A stretch of DNA of 64,000 nt from DATDYQ01 sp035288965 (GCA_035288965.1 DATDYQ010000104.1:1-64000); one strand, 5' to 3'; positions 36,523-45,690 are shown, counted from the stretch's first letter. Notes: generated by a model not told the origin, from the letters alone. Program-made: numbers and translations.

Positions 36523-37914
36523 TCAACCACCCTTATAATTTTTTATTATCTGTTCAGCAAGCCATAAATCATATTCATTATATATCCTTACAGCTTCGTT
36601 CGGCATCATCTCAACATAAGCTACACTATTCCCGATAATCCCATTATTGTTTAAATTCTCTAAAGTTGTAATATAAAATGCTCCATTTTCTTCTAGTATA
36701 GTATCTTTTTCATCTCTCAATAATCTTTTATTAAATAATGGCTCGATTCCATATCTTCCTGGTTTCCAATGAAAATTAAGATTTGCACAAACAGAGACTA
36801 TGCTATCTGTTTTAAATATTAATTGAGTAAAAATTCCTTCTTTTATATGCTCACTTGTTTTAAAAGGGCTTATCAAATGTAAAACAGCAATTAAATCAGG
36901 AACATAATCATCATTCTTCTTCAAATAATCAACAACATGTCTTACAACATCATCAACATGAACTGTTTTTTTTGCTAAATCAATTGGTCTTTTGATAACA
37001 TAAGCTCCTAATTTTTCAGCAGCACTTGCAATATCGTAATCTTCAGTAGAAACAACAATTTTATTAAACAATTCAGTTTTTTTCGCTTCATCTATTGTAT
37101 AAGATAATAAAGGTTTTCCATTTAAATTTGCAATTGGAATTTTAATCCCATTAATCATGTCGCCTCTAGCAGGAATAACAGCTAATATTTTCAAATTTTT
37201 TAACTTTCCATCATAATGTCTTTTAACAAATTCTTCCTTTACAATTCTTTTAGAATGTAAAATCCCTTTCATATTCTTAGTCATATTTGCACCATGTCTT
37301 CTATAATAAAACAAAGGCAGATTAATATTTCTAACTTTAAATTTAGTAATAAACTTCATCCAAAAATCATAATCTTCTCCAATCTTTAAATTTTCATTAT
37401 ATCCCCCAATTTCATCATAGCATATTCTCTTGTACATCGCTCCAGCAGCTAAAGGACTTCTTTGCAGTAAATCAACTTCTTCATTAACTTTCATCAATCT
37501 ATTATGCTCCAATATCTTTCCATCTTCGTCTATAGTATAATAATCTGAATAAACCAAATCAACATCTTTATTTTCATACAAAAATCTTTCTTCTACTAAT
37601 AGCAAATTATCATCAAAATAATCATCAGCATCTAATCTTATTATAAAATCCCCTTGAGACATACTAATTCCTTTATTACAGGCTGCGCTTAATCCAACAT
37701 TATCTACCCTTATTACTTTCAAATTATTTGGAAATTTTGATTTATAACTTTGAATTACATCTTGAGTATTATCTGTACTTCCATCATCAACTAAGACAAT
37801 TTCAAAATCTTTATAAGTTTGCTTGGTCAAGCTATCTAAACATTTATCTAAAAATCTCCCATAATTGTGCGCGGTTATTATAACGCTTACTTTTGGTTTA
37901 TTAATAGCTTCCAT
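36523..37914 (-). CDS. Fusion: GT2 glycosyltransferase plus CMP-sialic acid synthetase-like domain
   Basis: 463 aa. Residues 1-225 are GT2 (VIITAHNYGRFLDKCLDSL, IVLVDDGSTDNT, RLDADDYFDDN, GEDYDFWMKF). From about 240 to the end is a NeuA-type cytidylyltransferase (LAVIPARGD at 244-252, NGKPLLSYTIDEA, VVSTEDYDIA, VDDVVRHVVDYL). The usual nucleotide loop RGGSKxIPxKN is altered to RGDMINGIKIPIAN, so CTP binding may differ. The start has GGTGA at 37919-37923, 4 nt before the ATG. Translation is coupled to neuB (1 nt between stop and ATG). Confidence 0.82.
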   Translation of the reverse strand: MEAINKPKVSVIITAHNYGRFLDKCLDSLTKQTYKDFEIVLVDDGSTDNTQDVIQSYKSKFPNNLKVIRVDNVGLSAACNKGISMSQGDFIIRLDADDYFDDNLLLVEERFLYENKDVDLVYSDYYTIDEDGKILEHNRLMKVNEEVDLLQRSPLAAGAMYKRICYDEIGGYNENLKIGEDYDFWMKFITKFKVRNINLPLFYYRRHGANMTKNMKGILHSKRIVKEEFVKRHYDGKLKNLKILAVIPARGDMINGIKIPIANLNGKPLLSYTIDEAKKTELFNKIVVSTEDYDIASAAEKLGAYVIKRPIDLAKKTVHVDDVVRHVVDYLKKNDDYVPDLIAVLHLISPFKTSEHIKEGIFTQLIFKTDSIVSVCANLNFHWKPGRYGIEPLFNKRLLRDEKDTILEENGAFYITTLENLNNNGIIGNSVAYVEMMPNEAVRIYNEYDLWLAEQIIKNYKGG

Positions 37915-37944
37915 TTAGTCACCTTTTCTTTAATCCGTAGTTGT

Positions 37945-39021
37945 CTATGCAGTAGCCTTTACTTCAGAAGGTTTAGCATATCTATATCCTTCATGTAAAT
38001 TACAAGTTCTGCAAGCAGGCATAACATCTAATTTATTTTGTTTATGCAACTCTCTTAATTGACTTAATATCGCTCCGTTCCATATTTCTTTTAATGTTTG
38101 CTTAGTAACATCCCCAACTACATTCTTCCTAAACCAATCTCCACAGCACATCATAACTTTTCCATCCCACGCTACCATCAATCTTTGGAATGGTTGTGGA
38201 CAGGTTTTTCTTCCTAAAGTAATTTGATCATAATTAATTGATCTATCATTTTCTTCTCCTTCTCCTCTATTACTGTAATCATTTGTTGCGACATGGTCTA
38301 CTATCCCTTCCCACATTTTAATAAATTGGTCAACTTCATGAACATTATCTTTCATCCTAACCATCTGTATTCTGATAAATGGTTTTTTCTTTCCCATTTC
38401 ATTTCTTATTCTTACAAAATCTTTAATATTTTTCATTAAAATATCATATTTTGCTCTCACTCTTATTTTTTCATAAGTTTCTTTAGTAGCCCCATCCATA
38501 GAAAATATTATTCCATCTAATCCTGCTTCTATCAATCCCCTAATTTTATTTTCATTTAATAAAGTTCCATTAGAATTTGTTTGTAATTCTTTAATCCCTT
38601 TATCTTTTGCATATTTCACCATTTCAATAAACTTGGGATGAATTAACGGTTCACCTCTCCAATTAAGTTTCATAGAATATAATCCTTCTTTTGCGCATTC
38701 GTCTACAATTTTATGAAATAAATCCATTGTAATAAATCCATCTTGAATTCCACTTCTATCAAAACTTTGTGGGCACATAACGCATCTCAAATTACATGCA
38801 TCGCTCGGTTCAATGTCCACATGTGTTGGAAATTTAGGAATTAATCCAAATCTTGCTGTTCTAGGGCTCCAGTTCCATTTAGCTCTATACCATAAATATT
38901 TTGGATCTTTCTTATTCATGAACTTTTTAAATTTAGCTTTAAATCCACCTTGTATATGATGTCCACTCCCACCATAGAAGTGTTGTTTCTCGTTTGTTTC
39001 ATTACTTTGTTCAGTTGACAT
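37945..39021 (-). CDS. Radical SAM protein with SPASM-type C-terminus
   Basis: 358 aa. The radical SAM motif is DACNLRCVMC (C76, C80, C83), followed by NWRGEPLIHP and LDGIIFSMDGATKETYEKIR, typical of the SPASM/twitch group. The C-terminal part has CCGDWFRKNVVGDV, EIWNG and CRTCNLHEG, the extra cluster ligands. Related enzymes modify sugars, peptides or aminoglycosides. It lies 7 nt after a B12-type radical SAM gene and 30 nt before the GT2-NeuA fusion, so a glycan or nonulosonic acid substrate is possible (inference). Confidence 0.85.
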   Translation of the reverse strand: MSTEQSNETNEKQHFYGGSGHHIQGGFKAKFKKFMNKKDPKYLWYRAKWNWSPRTARFGLIPKFPTHVDIEPSDACNLRCVMCPQSFDRSGIQDGFITMDLFHKIVDECAKEGLYSMKLNWRGEPLIHPKFIEMVKYAKDKGIKELQTNSNGTLLNENKIRGLIEAGLDGIIFSMDGATKETYEKIRVRAKYDILMKNIKDFVRIRNEMGKKKPFIRIQMVRMKDNVHEVDQFIKMWEGIVDHVATNDYSNRGEGEENDRSINYDQITLGRKTCPQPFQRLMVAWDGKVMMCCGDWFRKNVVGDVTKQTLKEIWNGAILSQLRELHKQNKLDVMPACRTCNLHEGYRYAKPSEVKATA

Positions 39022-39028
39022 ATTGATC

Positions 39029-40483
39029 TTAAACCGTAGCTTCTCCGCTTTTTCCTGTTATTAAATTTAAAGCACCTAAAGCTCCTCTCGCATAATATTT
39101 TACTTGTTCAAATGATTTAATTCCAACAAACATTTTCCATAAATAGCTTGGTCTCATATAAAATTCTTTGTAAGCTTTCTTTCTTAACTCTTGTAGTTGA
39201 TCTGTTGTTAACTCTCTAGATCTTATTAATGGATCTTCAGCTATTTGCACCCAATTATCCCAATTTGGATCTGAAATTAAGTTTTCTTTTACAGTAATAT
39301 CATACAATCCGGTTCCAACAATCGGGATTGCTAAAAAGAAATAAGCTAACTGAGGGTTAATTTCTTTAGCTAATTTTATTGTTTCTTCAAATGTTTCTTT
39401 TGTTTCACCTGGATATCCTAAAATAAAAGATGCTGATGCCGGAATTCCAACTTCGTGTATTAACTTGAAAGCTGCTTTTATTTGTGCAGGAGTTTGATCT
39501 TTTTCCATTGCATCCAATATTTTTTGACTTCCTGATTCAACCCCAAATCTAACAAAATAACATCCTGATCTTTTCATCTTTTCTAAGCTTTCCCTATCAC
39601 AATGATTAACTCTAGTTAAACAGTTCCAATGCAAATCATAATCTCTTTTTATTAATCCATCTAAAATTGGGTTCATTCTACTTTTATTAATAACAAAAAT
39701 TTCGTCATTAAATTCTAAGCAATGAATATTAAATTTATCAACTAAATAATCTATTTCTTCCAATGTTCTTTCAACACTCCAATATCTAACTTTTCTTGTC
39801 CACATAACTTTAGAAGCGCAAAAGTTACATCTATAAGGACAACCTCTCAAAGAAAAGAATATGGAAAACGGTTGTAATTTAACTCCGCTAACTTGGAAAG
39901 AGCTATGATGCGCAGGTGGTCTATATAATTCCATTGGTAATAAATCATAAGCTGGCATTGGCAACATATCTAAGTTTTCAATTAAAGGACGAGGAGCAGT
40001 CATTCTTATCTGTCCATTATCTCTATAAATCATTCCATTAACTTTAGATAAATCTTTTTTTCCTCTTTTCTCTAATTTATCCAATAATTCAACTGTTGTT
40101 AACTCTCCCTCGCTAATAACTCCATAATCAACAATTGGAAATTCCTTCATTGTCTCAAATGGCAATGCAGTCATGTGATCTCCGCCTAAGAAAGTCTTGA
40201 CATTAGGATTAACATTTCTAGCTATTTGTAAAACATCACAAGCTTTTTTTACTGTAGGCGTAACAGCTCCAACCCCAACAACATCAACATCTTTAGGTAT
40301 ATGTTTATGTAATTCCTTCATCGGAATTTGCAACGCTACTGCATCTAAAATGCTTACTTTATGTCCCTTTTCTCTCATGTAAGCAGCAAGATAAGCTAGC
40401 CCCATTGGTTGATTAATTCCTGCAACTGTTGGAACCTTTTTATATACTTCTTGATAACTTGGATTTATTAGCTGAACTTTCAT
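39029..40483 (-). CDS. B12-binding radical SAM enzyme
   Basis: 484 aa. The N-terminal cobalamin-binding domain (INQPMGLAYLAAYMREKGH, TFLGGDHMTALP, GVISEGELTTVELL) precedes the cluster motif CPYRCNFC (C215, C219, C222), then EFNDEIFVINKSR, VRFGVESGSQKILDAM and GYPGETKETFEE. It resembles BchE/HpnJ-like enzymes. The start follows a GAGG Shine-Dalgarno (40491-40494) and a TATATATAT stretch upstream. It heads the minus-strand run that includes the SPASM protein and the nonulosonic acid genes. Confidence 0.87.
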   Translation of the reverse strand: MKVQLINPSYQEVYKKVPTVAGINQPMGLAYLAAYMREKGHKVSILDAVALQIPMKELHKHIPKDVDVVGVGAVTPTVKKACDVLQIARNVNPNVKTFLGGDHMTALPFETMKEFPIVDYGVISEGELTTVELLDKLEKRGKKDLSKVNGMIYRDNGQIRMTAPRPLIENLDMLPMPAYDLLPMELYRPPAHHSSFQVSGVKLQPFSIFFSLRGCPYRCNFCASKVMWTRKVRYWSVERTLEEIDYLVDKFNIHCLEFNDEIFVINKSRMNPILDGLIKRDYDLHWNCLTRVNHCDRESLEKMKRSGCYFVRFGVESGSQKILDAMEKDQTPAQIKAAFKLIHEVGIPASASFILGYPGETKETFEETIKLAKEINPQLAYFFLAIPIVGTGLYDITVKENLISDPNWDNWVQIAEDPLIRSRELTTDQLQELRKKAYKEFYMRPSYLWKMFVGIKSFEQVKYYARGALGALNLITGKSGEATV

Positions 40484-40632
40484 TTTAATCCCTCAGAATC
40501 GTGCCTCTTTTTGTATATATATCTTTCTTAGAATTTTGATTTTTAAGCATTATTGTGATATAATATATAGTTAACAATAGTTAATTAAACCCAAACTAAA
40601 GCTTTTTAAATAATTCAATCAGAATAATAAAA
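40484..40632. promoter_or_regulatory. Divergent intergenic region (149 nt) with two promoters
   Basis: One of the two largest non-coding gaps. For the plus gene, TTTTTAAATA at 40603-40612 ends 20 nt before its ATG. For the minus gene, TATATATAT at 40514-40522 and a GAGG Shine-Dalgarno are seen. A short inverted pair GTTAACAATAGTTAA lies at 40570-40584. No ORF or RNA structure beyond AT-rich sequence was found. Confidence 0.45.
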
Positions 40633-42135
40633 ATGAATAAAAAACATTTGAATATTATAGCAGGTGGAGCTTTAATCACTCTAATTGGAATTCTAATCTC
40701 TAAATTATTCAGTTATTTTTATAGATTAATTGTTTCAAGATTGGGAAGTGAAAATTATGGATTAATATCATTAGCTTTCGCTGTTGTTGGAATACTTTCA
40801 ATATTCACTTCCATTGGTTTAGATTTTGGTATTACTAGATATATCTCTTATTATAAAAACAAAAATGATCTTCCAAGATTAAAAGGAACTTTTTTTTCAG
40901 CTTTTAAGATTAGTTTTGTTTTAAGTATAATATTTAGTATGATTTTATTCTTTTCTTCTAATTTCATTTCTATAAATCTGTTTCATAATCAAAATCTTTC
41001 CATTTTATTAAAAGTATTTTCTCTTGTTTTAATATTCCAATCAGTAAGAAAGATAATAACAGAAACTATAAGGGCATTCCAAAAGATAAATTATTATGTA
41101 ATCTCATTAAATATAGTTGAGCCTGTTGTAAATCTTTTATTAACTTTAATTTTTATCTATCTTGGTTATAGCCTTACAGGCATTAGTATTGCTTATGTAT
41201 CTGCTGTATTTATCAGTCTTGCAATTTCTATTTATTTTTTAGAAAAAAAAGTATTTCCGATATTTACTAGTAAAATTGCTTCTATTTATGAAAATAAGGA
41301 ATTAATATCATATTCATGGCCGTTAATGTTTAGTACAGCTTTAGCAAGATTTATTGTCTGGACAGATATATTATTCCTAGGATTTTATAAAACCGCTTCT
41401 GACGTTGGAATCTATAATACTGCAATACCTACTGCACAATTGCTTTTAATAGCACCAACAGCTATTCTAAACCTATTTGTTCCGATAATAACTGAATTAA
41501 TAGCAAAAAATAATCCAGATGAAATTAAAGGTATTTATCAAACAACAACAAAATGGATTTTCTTCATTAACTTTCCAATATTTCTGATATTTATAATGAA
41601 TTCTAATCCAATATTAAAAGTATTATTTGGTTCAGAATATTCTATTGGTTTTATGGCTTTAATCGTTTTGTCTGTTGGTTATTTTATTAATTCAATATTA
41701 TTTGCGTCAAGATACATGCTTGATTCTCTAAAGAAAACAAAATTTATTTTACTAAATACAATCATAGTCACATTGTTAAATATCATTCTCAACTTAATCT
41801 TAATTCCAAAATATGGAATTTTAGGAGCAGCGATAGCAACCGCATTAACAATTTCATTATTTGGAATAATAAACTGGATTAAAGTTTATAATATAAATAA
41901 AATAAATGTTTTCAAATTAAGTTATGTAAAATCTATATTTGCTAGCATAATCGCAGTAGTGCCAGTATATTTATTCTTAAAAATTACTAACCTTACAACC
42001 TTCTTCCTTTCATTTATCCTATCTGGAGCAATTTACGGTTTCTTAATGTGGAAAACAAAAGCCTTATCTAAAGAAGACGGTGAAGTGCTTGATAGTTTAA
42101 TAAAATTTAAAAAAGTAAAAGATATAGGATCATAA
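40633..42135 (+). CDS. Lipid-linked polysaccharide flippase, Wzx/MOP family (second copy)
   Basis: 500 aa with about 14 membrane helices. IIAGGALITLIGILISKLFS and RLGSENYGLISLAFA open a standard polysaccharide_synt/MurJ-like domain; a GAAIATALTISLFGI motif lies in a later helix. It is longer than the 425-aa flippase at 9073 and lies at the far end of the nonulosonic acid block, so it may carry a different glycan. Its 3' end overlaps the convergent gene by 6 nt. TATA spacing supports the ATG. Confidence 0.82.
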   Translation: MNKKHLNIIAGGALITLIGILISKLFSYFYRLIVSRLGSENYGLISLAFAVVGILSIFTSIGLDFGITRYISYYKNKNDLPRLKGTFFSAFKISFVLSIIFSMILFFSSNFISINLFHNQNLSILLKVFSLVLIFQSVRKIITETIRAFQKINYYVISLNIVEPVVNLLLTLIFIYLGYSLTGISIAYVSAVFISLAISIYFLEKKVFPIFTSKIASIYENKELISYSWPLMFSTALARFIVWTDILFLGFYKTASDVGIYNTAIPTAQLLLIAPTAILNLFVPIITELIAKNNPDEIKGIYQTTTKWIFFINFPIFLIFIMNSNPILKVLFGSEYSIGFMALIVLSVGYFINSILFASRYMLDSLKKTKFILLNTIIVTLLNIILNLILIPKYGILGAAIATALTISLFGIINWIKVYNINKINVFKLSYVKSIFASIIAVVPVYLFLKITNLTTFFLSFILSGAIYGFLMWKTKALSKEDGEVLDSLIKFKKVKDIGS

Positions 42136-43680
42136 AGCATATAATTTAAATTTCTTGTTTTCATATAATAATCTAAAATTCATTTCTTTTTCAACGACAA
42201 TATAATCTACCCCATATTTTCTCTTTAAAACTAAAAAATCGTCTTCATTTAATTTATTATATCCTTCATCACATTTTTCAATAAATATTACCGCATCAAC
42301 TTTAAAATCCTTTGTCTTACAAACATCTTTAATTCTTTCAATAGCTGTTTTAACTAGTGAAGGATTATACAAAAAATTTCCTGCCGTCTTCCAGTCAATT
42401 AAATTACTCCTTTTAGAAAAAGCATTAAATCCAGTATACAATGGGGGGGTTATAAATAAAGAATCTTTATCTGTGTTTTTTTCAGCCCAATAAGATATAT
42501 CTTGGAATTCATCTGATTGTTTATCTCCAGGATATTCAATATTGTAAATAAATCCTTTTTCTACTCCAACAAAAGCAGGAACTAAAATTATGATTAACAA
42601 AAATATGATTGTAAAATAAAATATAAATGATTGTAAACTTATTATCTTTCTAAAATCTTTCCTATAAAAATTGATCAAATAATTCGCAATATAAATTAAA
42701 ACAAATATCTTAAAAAATATGAAACTCCTAAACAATATTGCAGTCATAAGAATAGGGACTGGAAAAACTTCGCTAAAAATTAACCCAAATATCCCCATTA
42801 TTCCAATTGCAACTAAAAATAAAATAATTTTTCTATTCAATCTTTCTTCTGGTTTATATCTTAAAGAAACTCCAAATAAGTATAATAAAACTCCAAATAA
42901 AACAAATTGATAAATAGGCCACAAACTTGGAAATATATGATGACTTAATCTCAATTTAAGAAAATCCAGCCATAATCCTTTATCAACACTTAATTTTTGT
43001 ATTCCTAAACTTCCAATAATAATTGGTAAACTTAAAACAAAAAAGAAAATATAAGATAATATAACTTCTTTCATTTTTCTTTTCTCAAGTATCTTGCTTT
43101 TCTGAATATAACTAACTAAAAGATAAAAAGAATACATCGCAATTACATATAAAGAAACTAATAAATTAAGGTAATTAATAATTACCAATAATAAAAAAGC
43201 TATAATATAATTTTTCTTTAAAAAGAAAAAAATTGAAAATAAAGCTATCGGTAAAGAAAAAAACCATGGACTTATCGTACTATCGATTAGTTTTATATTA
43301 CCCAATGTTAACAAAGTTCCTTTTACCCCTATTAATAAAATAACGCTCAAAATTCCAACTAATTTATCTTTAAATAAATAATAAGCCAATAAAAATATAG
43401 AAAAAACTAATAATAATCTTGAAAATAAAAATCCTAAAAAGAAAAACCATTCAACATTAATATCTTTAAAAAACTCTCCAAAAGTTAGTTCTATCGGTGC
43501 ATATATTATCCTTAAATTATCAACTAATATATCTTTATCATATAAGCTATTATCTTTATAGTAATTTATCAAAGGAACATAAACAACACTATCATTAGAA
43601 TTAAAATTATATCCTGTATAAAATATTGAAGCTATAGCTAATAATATTAATATTATTACTGTAAATGTCCATCTTTTCAT
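42130..43680 (-). CDS. Polytopic membrane protein, probable GT-C-like
   Basis: 516 aa with about 12 hydrophobic helices and a C-terminal soluble tail of about 130 residues (KNTDKDSLFITPPLYTGF onwards). The first outer loop has SNDSVVYVPLINYY (D30), a possible catalytic acid. The soluble tail resembles those of archaeal DUF6798/GT-C-like proteins, but I am not sure of the family. A TTTAAAAA box on the minus strand at 43703-43710 lies 22 nt before its ATG. Single-gene unit. Confidence 0.5.
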   Translation of the reverse strand: MKRWTFTVIILILLAIASIFYTGYNFNSNDSVVYVPLINYYKDNSLYDKDILVDNLRIIYAPIELTFGEFFKDINVEWFFFLGFLFSRLLLVFSIFLLAYYLFKDKLVGILSVILLIGVKGTLLTLGNIKLIDSTISPWFFSLPIALFSIFFFLKKNYIIAFLLLVIINYLNLLVSLYVIAMYSFYLLVSYIQKSKILEKRKMKEVILSYIFFFVLSLPIIIGSLGIQKLSVDKGLWLDFLKLRLSHHIFPSLWPIYQFVLFGVLLYLFGVSLRYKPEERLNRKIILFLVAIGIMGIFGLIFSEVFPVPILMTAILFRSFIFFKIFVLIYIANYLINFYRKDFRKIISLQSFIFYFTIIFLLIIILVPAFVGVEKGFIYNIEYPGDKQSDEFQDISYWAEKNTDKDSLFITPPLYTGFNAFSKRSNLIDWKTAGNFLYNPSLVKTAIERIKDVCKTKDFKVDAVIFIEKCDEGYNKLNEDDFLVLKRKYGVDYIVVEKEMNFRLLYENKKFKLYAL

Positions 43681-43702
43681 GAAATAAATATAGATAAAAA
43701 GA

Positions 43703-43710
43703 TTTTTAAA
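43703..43710. promoter_or_regulatory. TATA-like box in the 59-nt divergent gap
   Basis: TTTTTAAA (TTTAAAAA on minus) is 22 nt from the minus-strand ATG at 43680 and 29 nt from the plus-strand ATG at 43740; it may serve both. Confidence 0.4.
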
Positions 43711-43739
43711 TTGTATTATCTTATCATTTTATTATAAAA

Positions 43740-44705
43740 ATGAGTCTTGAAAAATTAGTTAAGGGTTTAGGAATTACTTTAGGTGTAGGTTTTGGAATTT
43801 TAGGATTTAACAGAAGTTTAGAAGCCAGAACTTTAAGAGTTCCTTCAGTTGAATATTTAACAATACAATCTGGTGTAGATGCTGCTACAGATGATGATAC
43901 TGTCTTAGTTGCTTCTGGAATTTATAATGAACAATTAGGAATAATAGATAAATCAATTACTCTTAAAAGCGAATCTGGATATGATTTAACTACAATAGAT
44001 GGCGGTTCTACAGGATGGACTATAAATATTCCACCCAGTCTTTCTAATCTCATGGATGTTATTGAAGGCTTTACAATTAAAGGAGAAAATGGAATTGCTG
44101 CTTCTCCATATCAATCTACTATAAGAATAGAAAATAATAAATTTAAAACAATAAGTGGGGCAATAGGAGTTGGTAGAGGTATCGTAGTTATATTAAGAAA
44201 TTTTATAGATAATAGTGGAGGTCCTGCTATCGGAGTAACTAACGGAACAGCAAATATATTTTATAATGTTATAATAGATAACACTAATCAAGTTAGTACT
44301 GGGGGGATAGAATTAGAACCTGGAGTAGTATATCTTAGTAGAAATACACTCATAGGACGTTCTAAAATAGAAATTATTGGATCCGGTTCTCTAACATATT
44401 CTAATAATGTATTTTATACCCTTGGAAATAAACCTTCACAAATTAACAGTAACACGATGTATAATGAAGGCTGTAATGATTTCTTTATAAACGGTTATCT
44501 ACCGAATGTAGTTCACCCTACAGATATTTCTACAAATCCTATGTTTTGTGACGAAGTGAATAATGATTTTTATCTTGATTCTGATTCACCATGCTTACCT
44601 CAAAACAGTAATGGTTGTGGTTTAATTGGAGCTTTAGGAATGGGTTGTGGAGCAGTTCCAACAATTTCAAAAACATGGGGAAGAATAAAAGCAATGTATA
44701 AATAA
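43740..44705 (+). CDS. Secreted right-handed beta-helix protein
   Basis: 321 aa. An N-terminal hydrophobic segment with a plausible cleavage site after LEA (about residue 29) suggests secretion. The rest is a parallel beta-helix (pectin-lyase-like fold): repeated short strands such as DVIEGFTIKGENGI, STIRIENNKFKTI and GTANIFYNVIIDN. The start DVDAATDDDTVLVASGIYNE-like coil is typical of polysaccharide-binding or lyase relatives. Possible exopolysaccharide lyase/epimerase or adhesin. Its stop overlaps the next ATG by 1 nt, linking it to two small membrane proteins. Confidence 0.65.
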   Translation: MSLEKLVKGLGITLGVGFGILGFNRSLEARTLRVPSVEYLTIQSGVDAATDDDTVLVASGIYNEQLGIIDKSITLKSESGYDLTTIDGGSTGWTINIPPSLSNLMDVIEGFTIKGENGIAASPYQSTIRIENNKFKTISGAIGVGRGIVVILRNFIDNSGGPAIGVTNGTANIFYNVIIDNTNQVSTGGIELEPGVVYLSRNTLIGRSKIEIIGSGSLTYSNNVFYTLGNKPSQINSNTMYNEGCNDFFINGYLPNVVHPTDISTNPMFCDEVNNDFYLDSDSPCLPQNSNGCGLIGALGMGCGAVPTISKTWGRIKAMYK

Positions 44706-44956
44706 TGGGCATAAAGAACTTTTTTGTTGAGGAAATAGAAGAAGGTAAAAAGAGAAAAAGAGACTGGCCATTAATAATATTTGTTTCTATATTCTTGCTA
44801 TTAATACTTTCTGGAATTTTTAATGATAATCTTGGATTTGCTGGACAATTGGGCGGATATTTTCTATGGATCTGGATAATCTTTTGGTTAATATTCTGGT
44901 TGACAAAATGTGTGGTAAAAAAGACTAAAAAAGAAAAGAATGTAAAACAAAAATGA
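44705..44956 (+). CDS. Small membrane protein (83 aa)
   Basis: 83 aa with two hydrophobic segments (about 23-41 and 50-70), a charged N-terminus (EEIEEGKKRKRDWP) and a Lys-rich C-terminus. It is read from an ATG overlapping the beta-helix gene stop, and overlaps the next gene by 4 nt. No family recognised. The topology suggests both termini in the cytosol. Confidence 0.6.
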   Translation: MGIKNFFVEEIEEGKKRKRDWPLIIFVSIFLLLILSGIFNDNLGFAGQLGGYFLWIWIIFWLIFWLTKCVVKKTKKEKNVKQK

Positions 44957-45666
44957 CTGAAAAAAATAATAAAGAATTGTTCAAATCATTTTTTATATTA
45001 GGACTTGTTTCTATATCTATTTTATTTATATTTGTTTATTGTGATTATTTTTATAATTACACCAATAAAGATGGTGCACTCCAATTTTCTTATATAGCTC
45101 TATTCATATCGATATTAACTTTATTTGCATTAGGCACATTTGAGTTTTATACTAAATATTATGAAACTAACAAGTCTTTAAAAATTAATAGATACAAATT
45201 GGAAATGTTAATGCAAGAAATTGCTACTAACCAAGATATTTTAAATAATGTATTTTTAAAAAATAAAGAAGTGACATTAAAAAATAAAATTAAAGAGAAA
45301 AAGAGTGTGTATAGTATTTTAGCTTCTGGATTTCTAACTACCTCTTTAAAAGACATACTTGAAAATATTTATCTAGAAAATCAATTTTTAAGAGCGAAAA
45401 TTACCTTTTATCACTTCAGAATCGATTCTATAAATTCAATGATAAATATACAAGCTTATAGAAATTTTGATGTAGAAAGTCAGTTATTAAACTATAAAAA
45501 TATTTACATGCTTATGGAAAAAAAGGTCGTTATGACTTTCTTTGAGAAATCTGACAAGGATATTGATAAAAATTTAAAATATATATATGCAGAACCCATT
45601 GACTTAAATGAACTTTTTGATAAATTAATAAATGATGTTAAAGATTATATTAAGAATTATTGTTAA
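44953..45666 (+). CDS. Membrane-anchored helical protein, function unknown (237 aa)
   Basis: 237 aa. Two N-terminal membrane segments (about 13-30 and 44-63) are followed by a cytosolic, mostly helical, Lys/Asn/Ile-rich domain (KINRYKLEMLMQEIATNQD and onwards). No enzyme motif is seen. It is translationally coupled to the 83-aa membrane protein (4-nt overlap), so the three genes 43740-45666 look like one unit: secreted beta-helix plus membrane partners. Confidence 0.55.
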   Translation: MTEKNNKELFKSFFILGLVSISILFIFVYCDYFYNYTNKDGALQFSYIALFISILTLFALGTFEFYTKYYETNKSLKINRYKLEMLMQEIATNQDILNNVFLKNKEVTLKNKIKEKKSVYSILASGFLTTSLKDILENIYLENQFLRAKITFYHFRIDSINSMINIQAYRNFDVESQLLNYKNIYMLMEKKVVMTFFEKSDKDIDKNLKYIYAEPIDLNELFDKLINDVKDYIKNYC

Positions 45667-45682
45667 ATGAAAAAGAAAAAAG

Positions 45683-45690
45683 TTTATATA
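45683..45690 (+). promoter_or_regulatory. TATA box (TTTATATA) for the 40-aa gene
   Basis: The box predicts a start near 45710-45715, giving a leader of about 75 nt, unlike the leaderless genes around it. Confidence 0.5.

Noticed and set aside
40570..40584. GTTAACAATAGTTAA inverted repeat as an operator
   Set aside because: Such short AT-only inverted pairs are expected by chance at this base composition; nothing else supports it.
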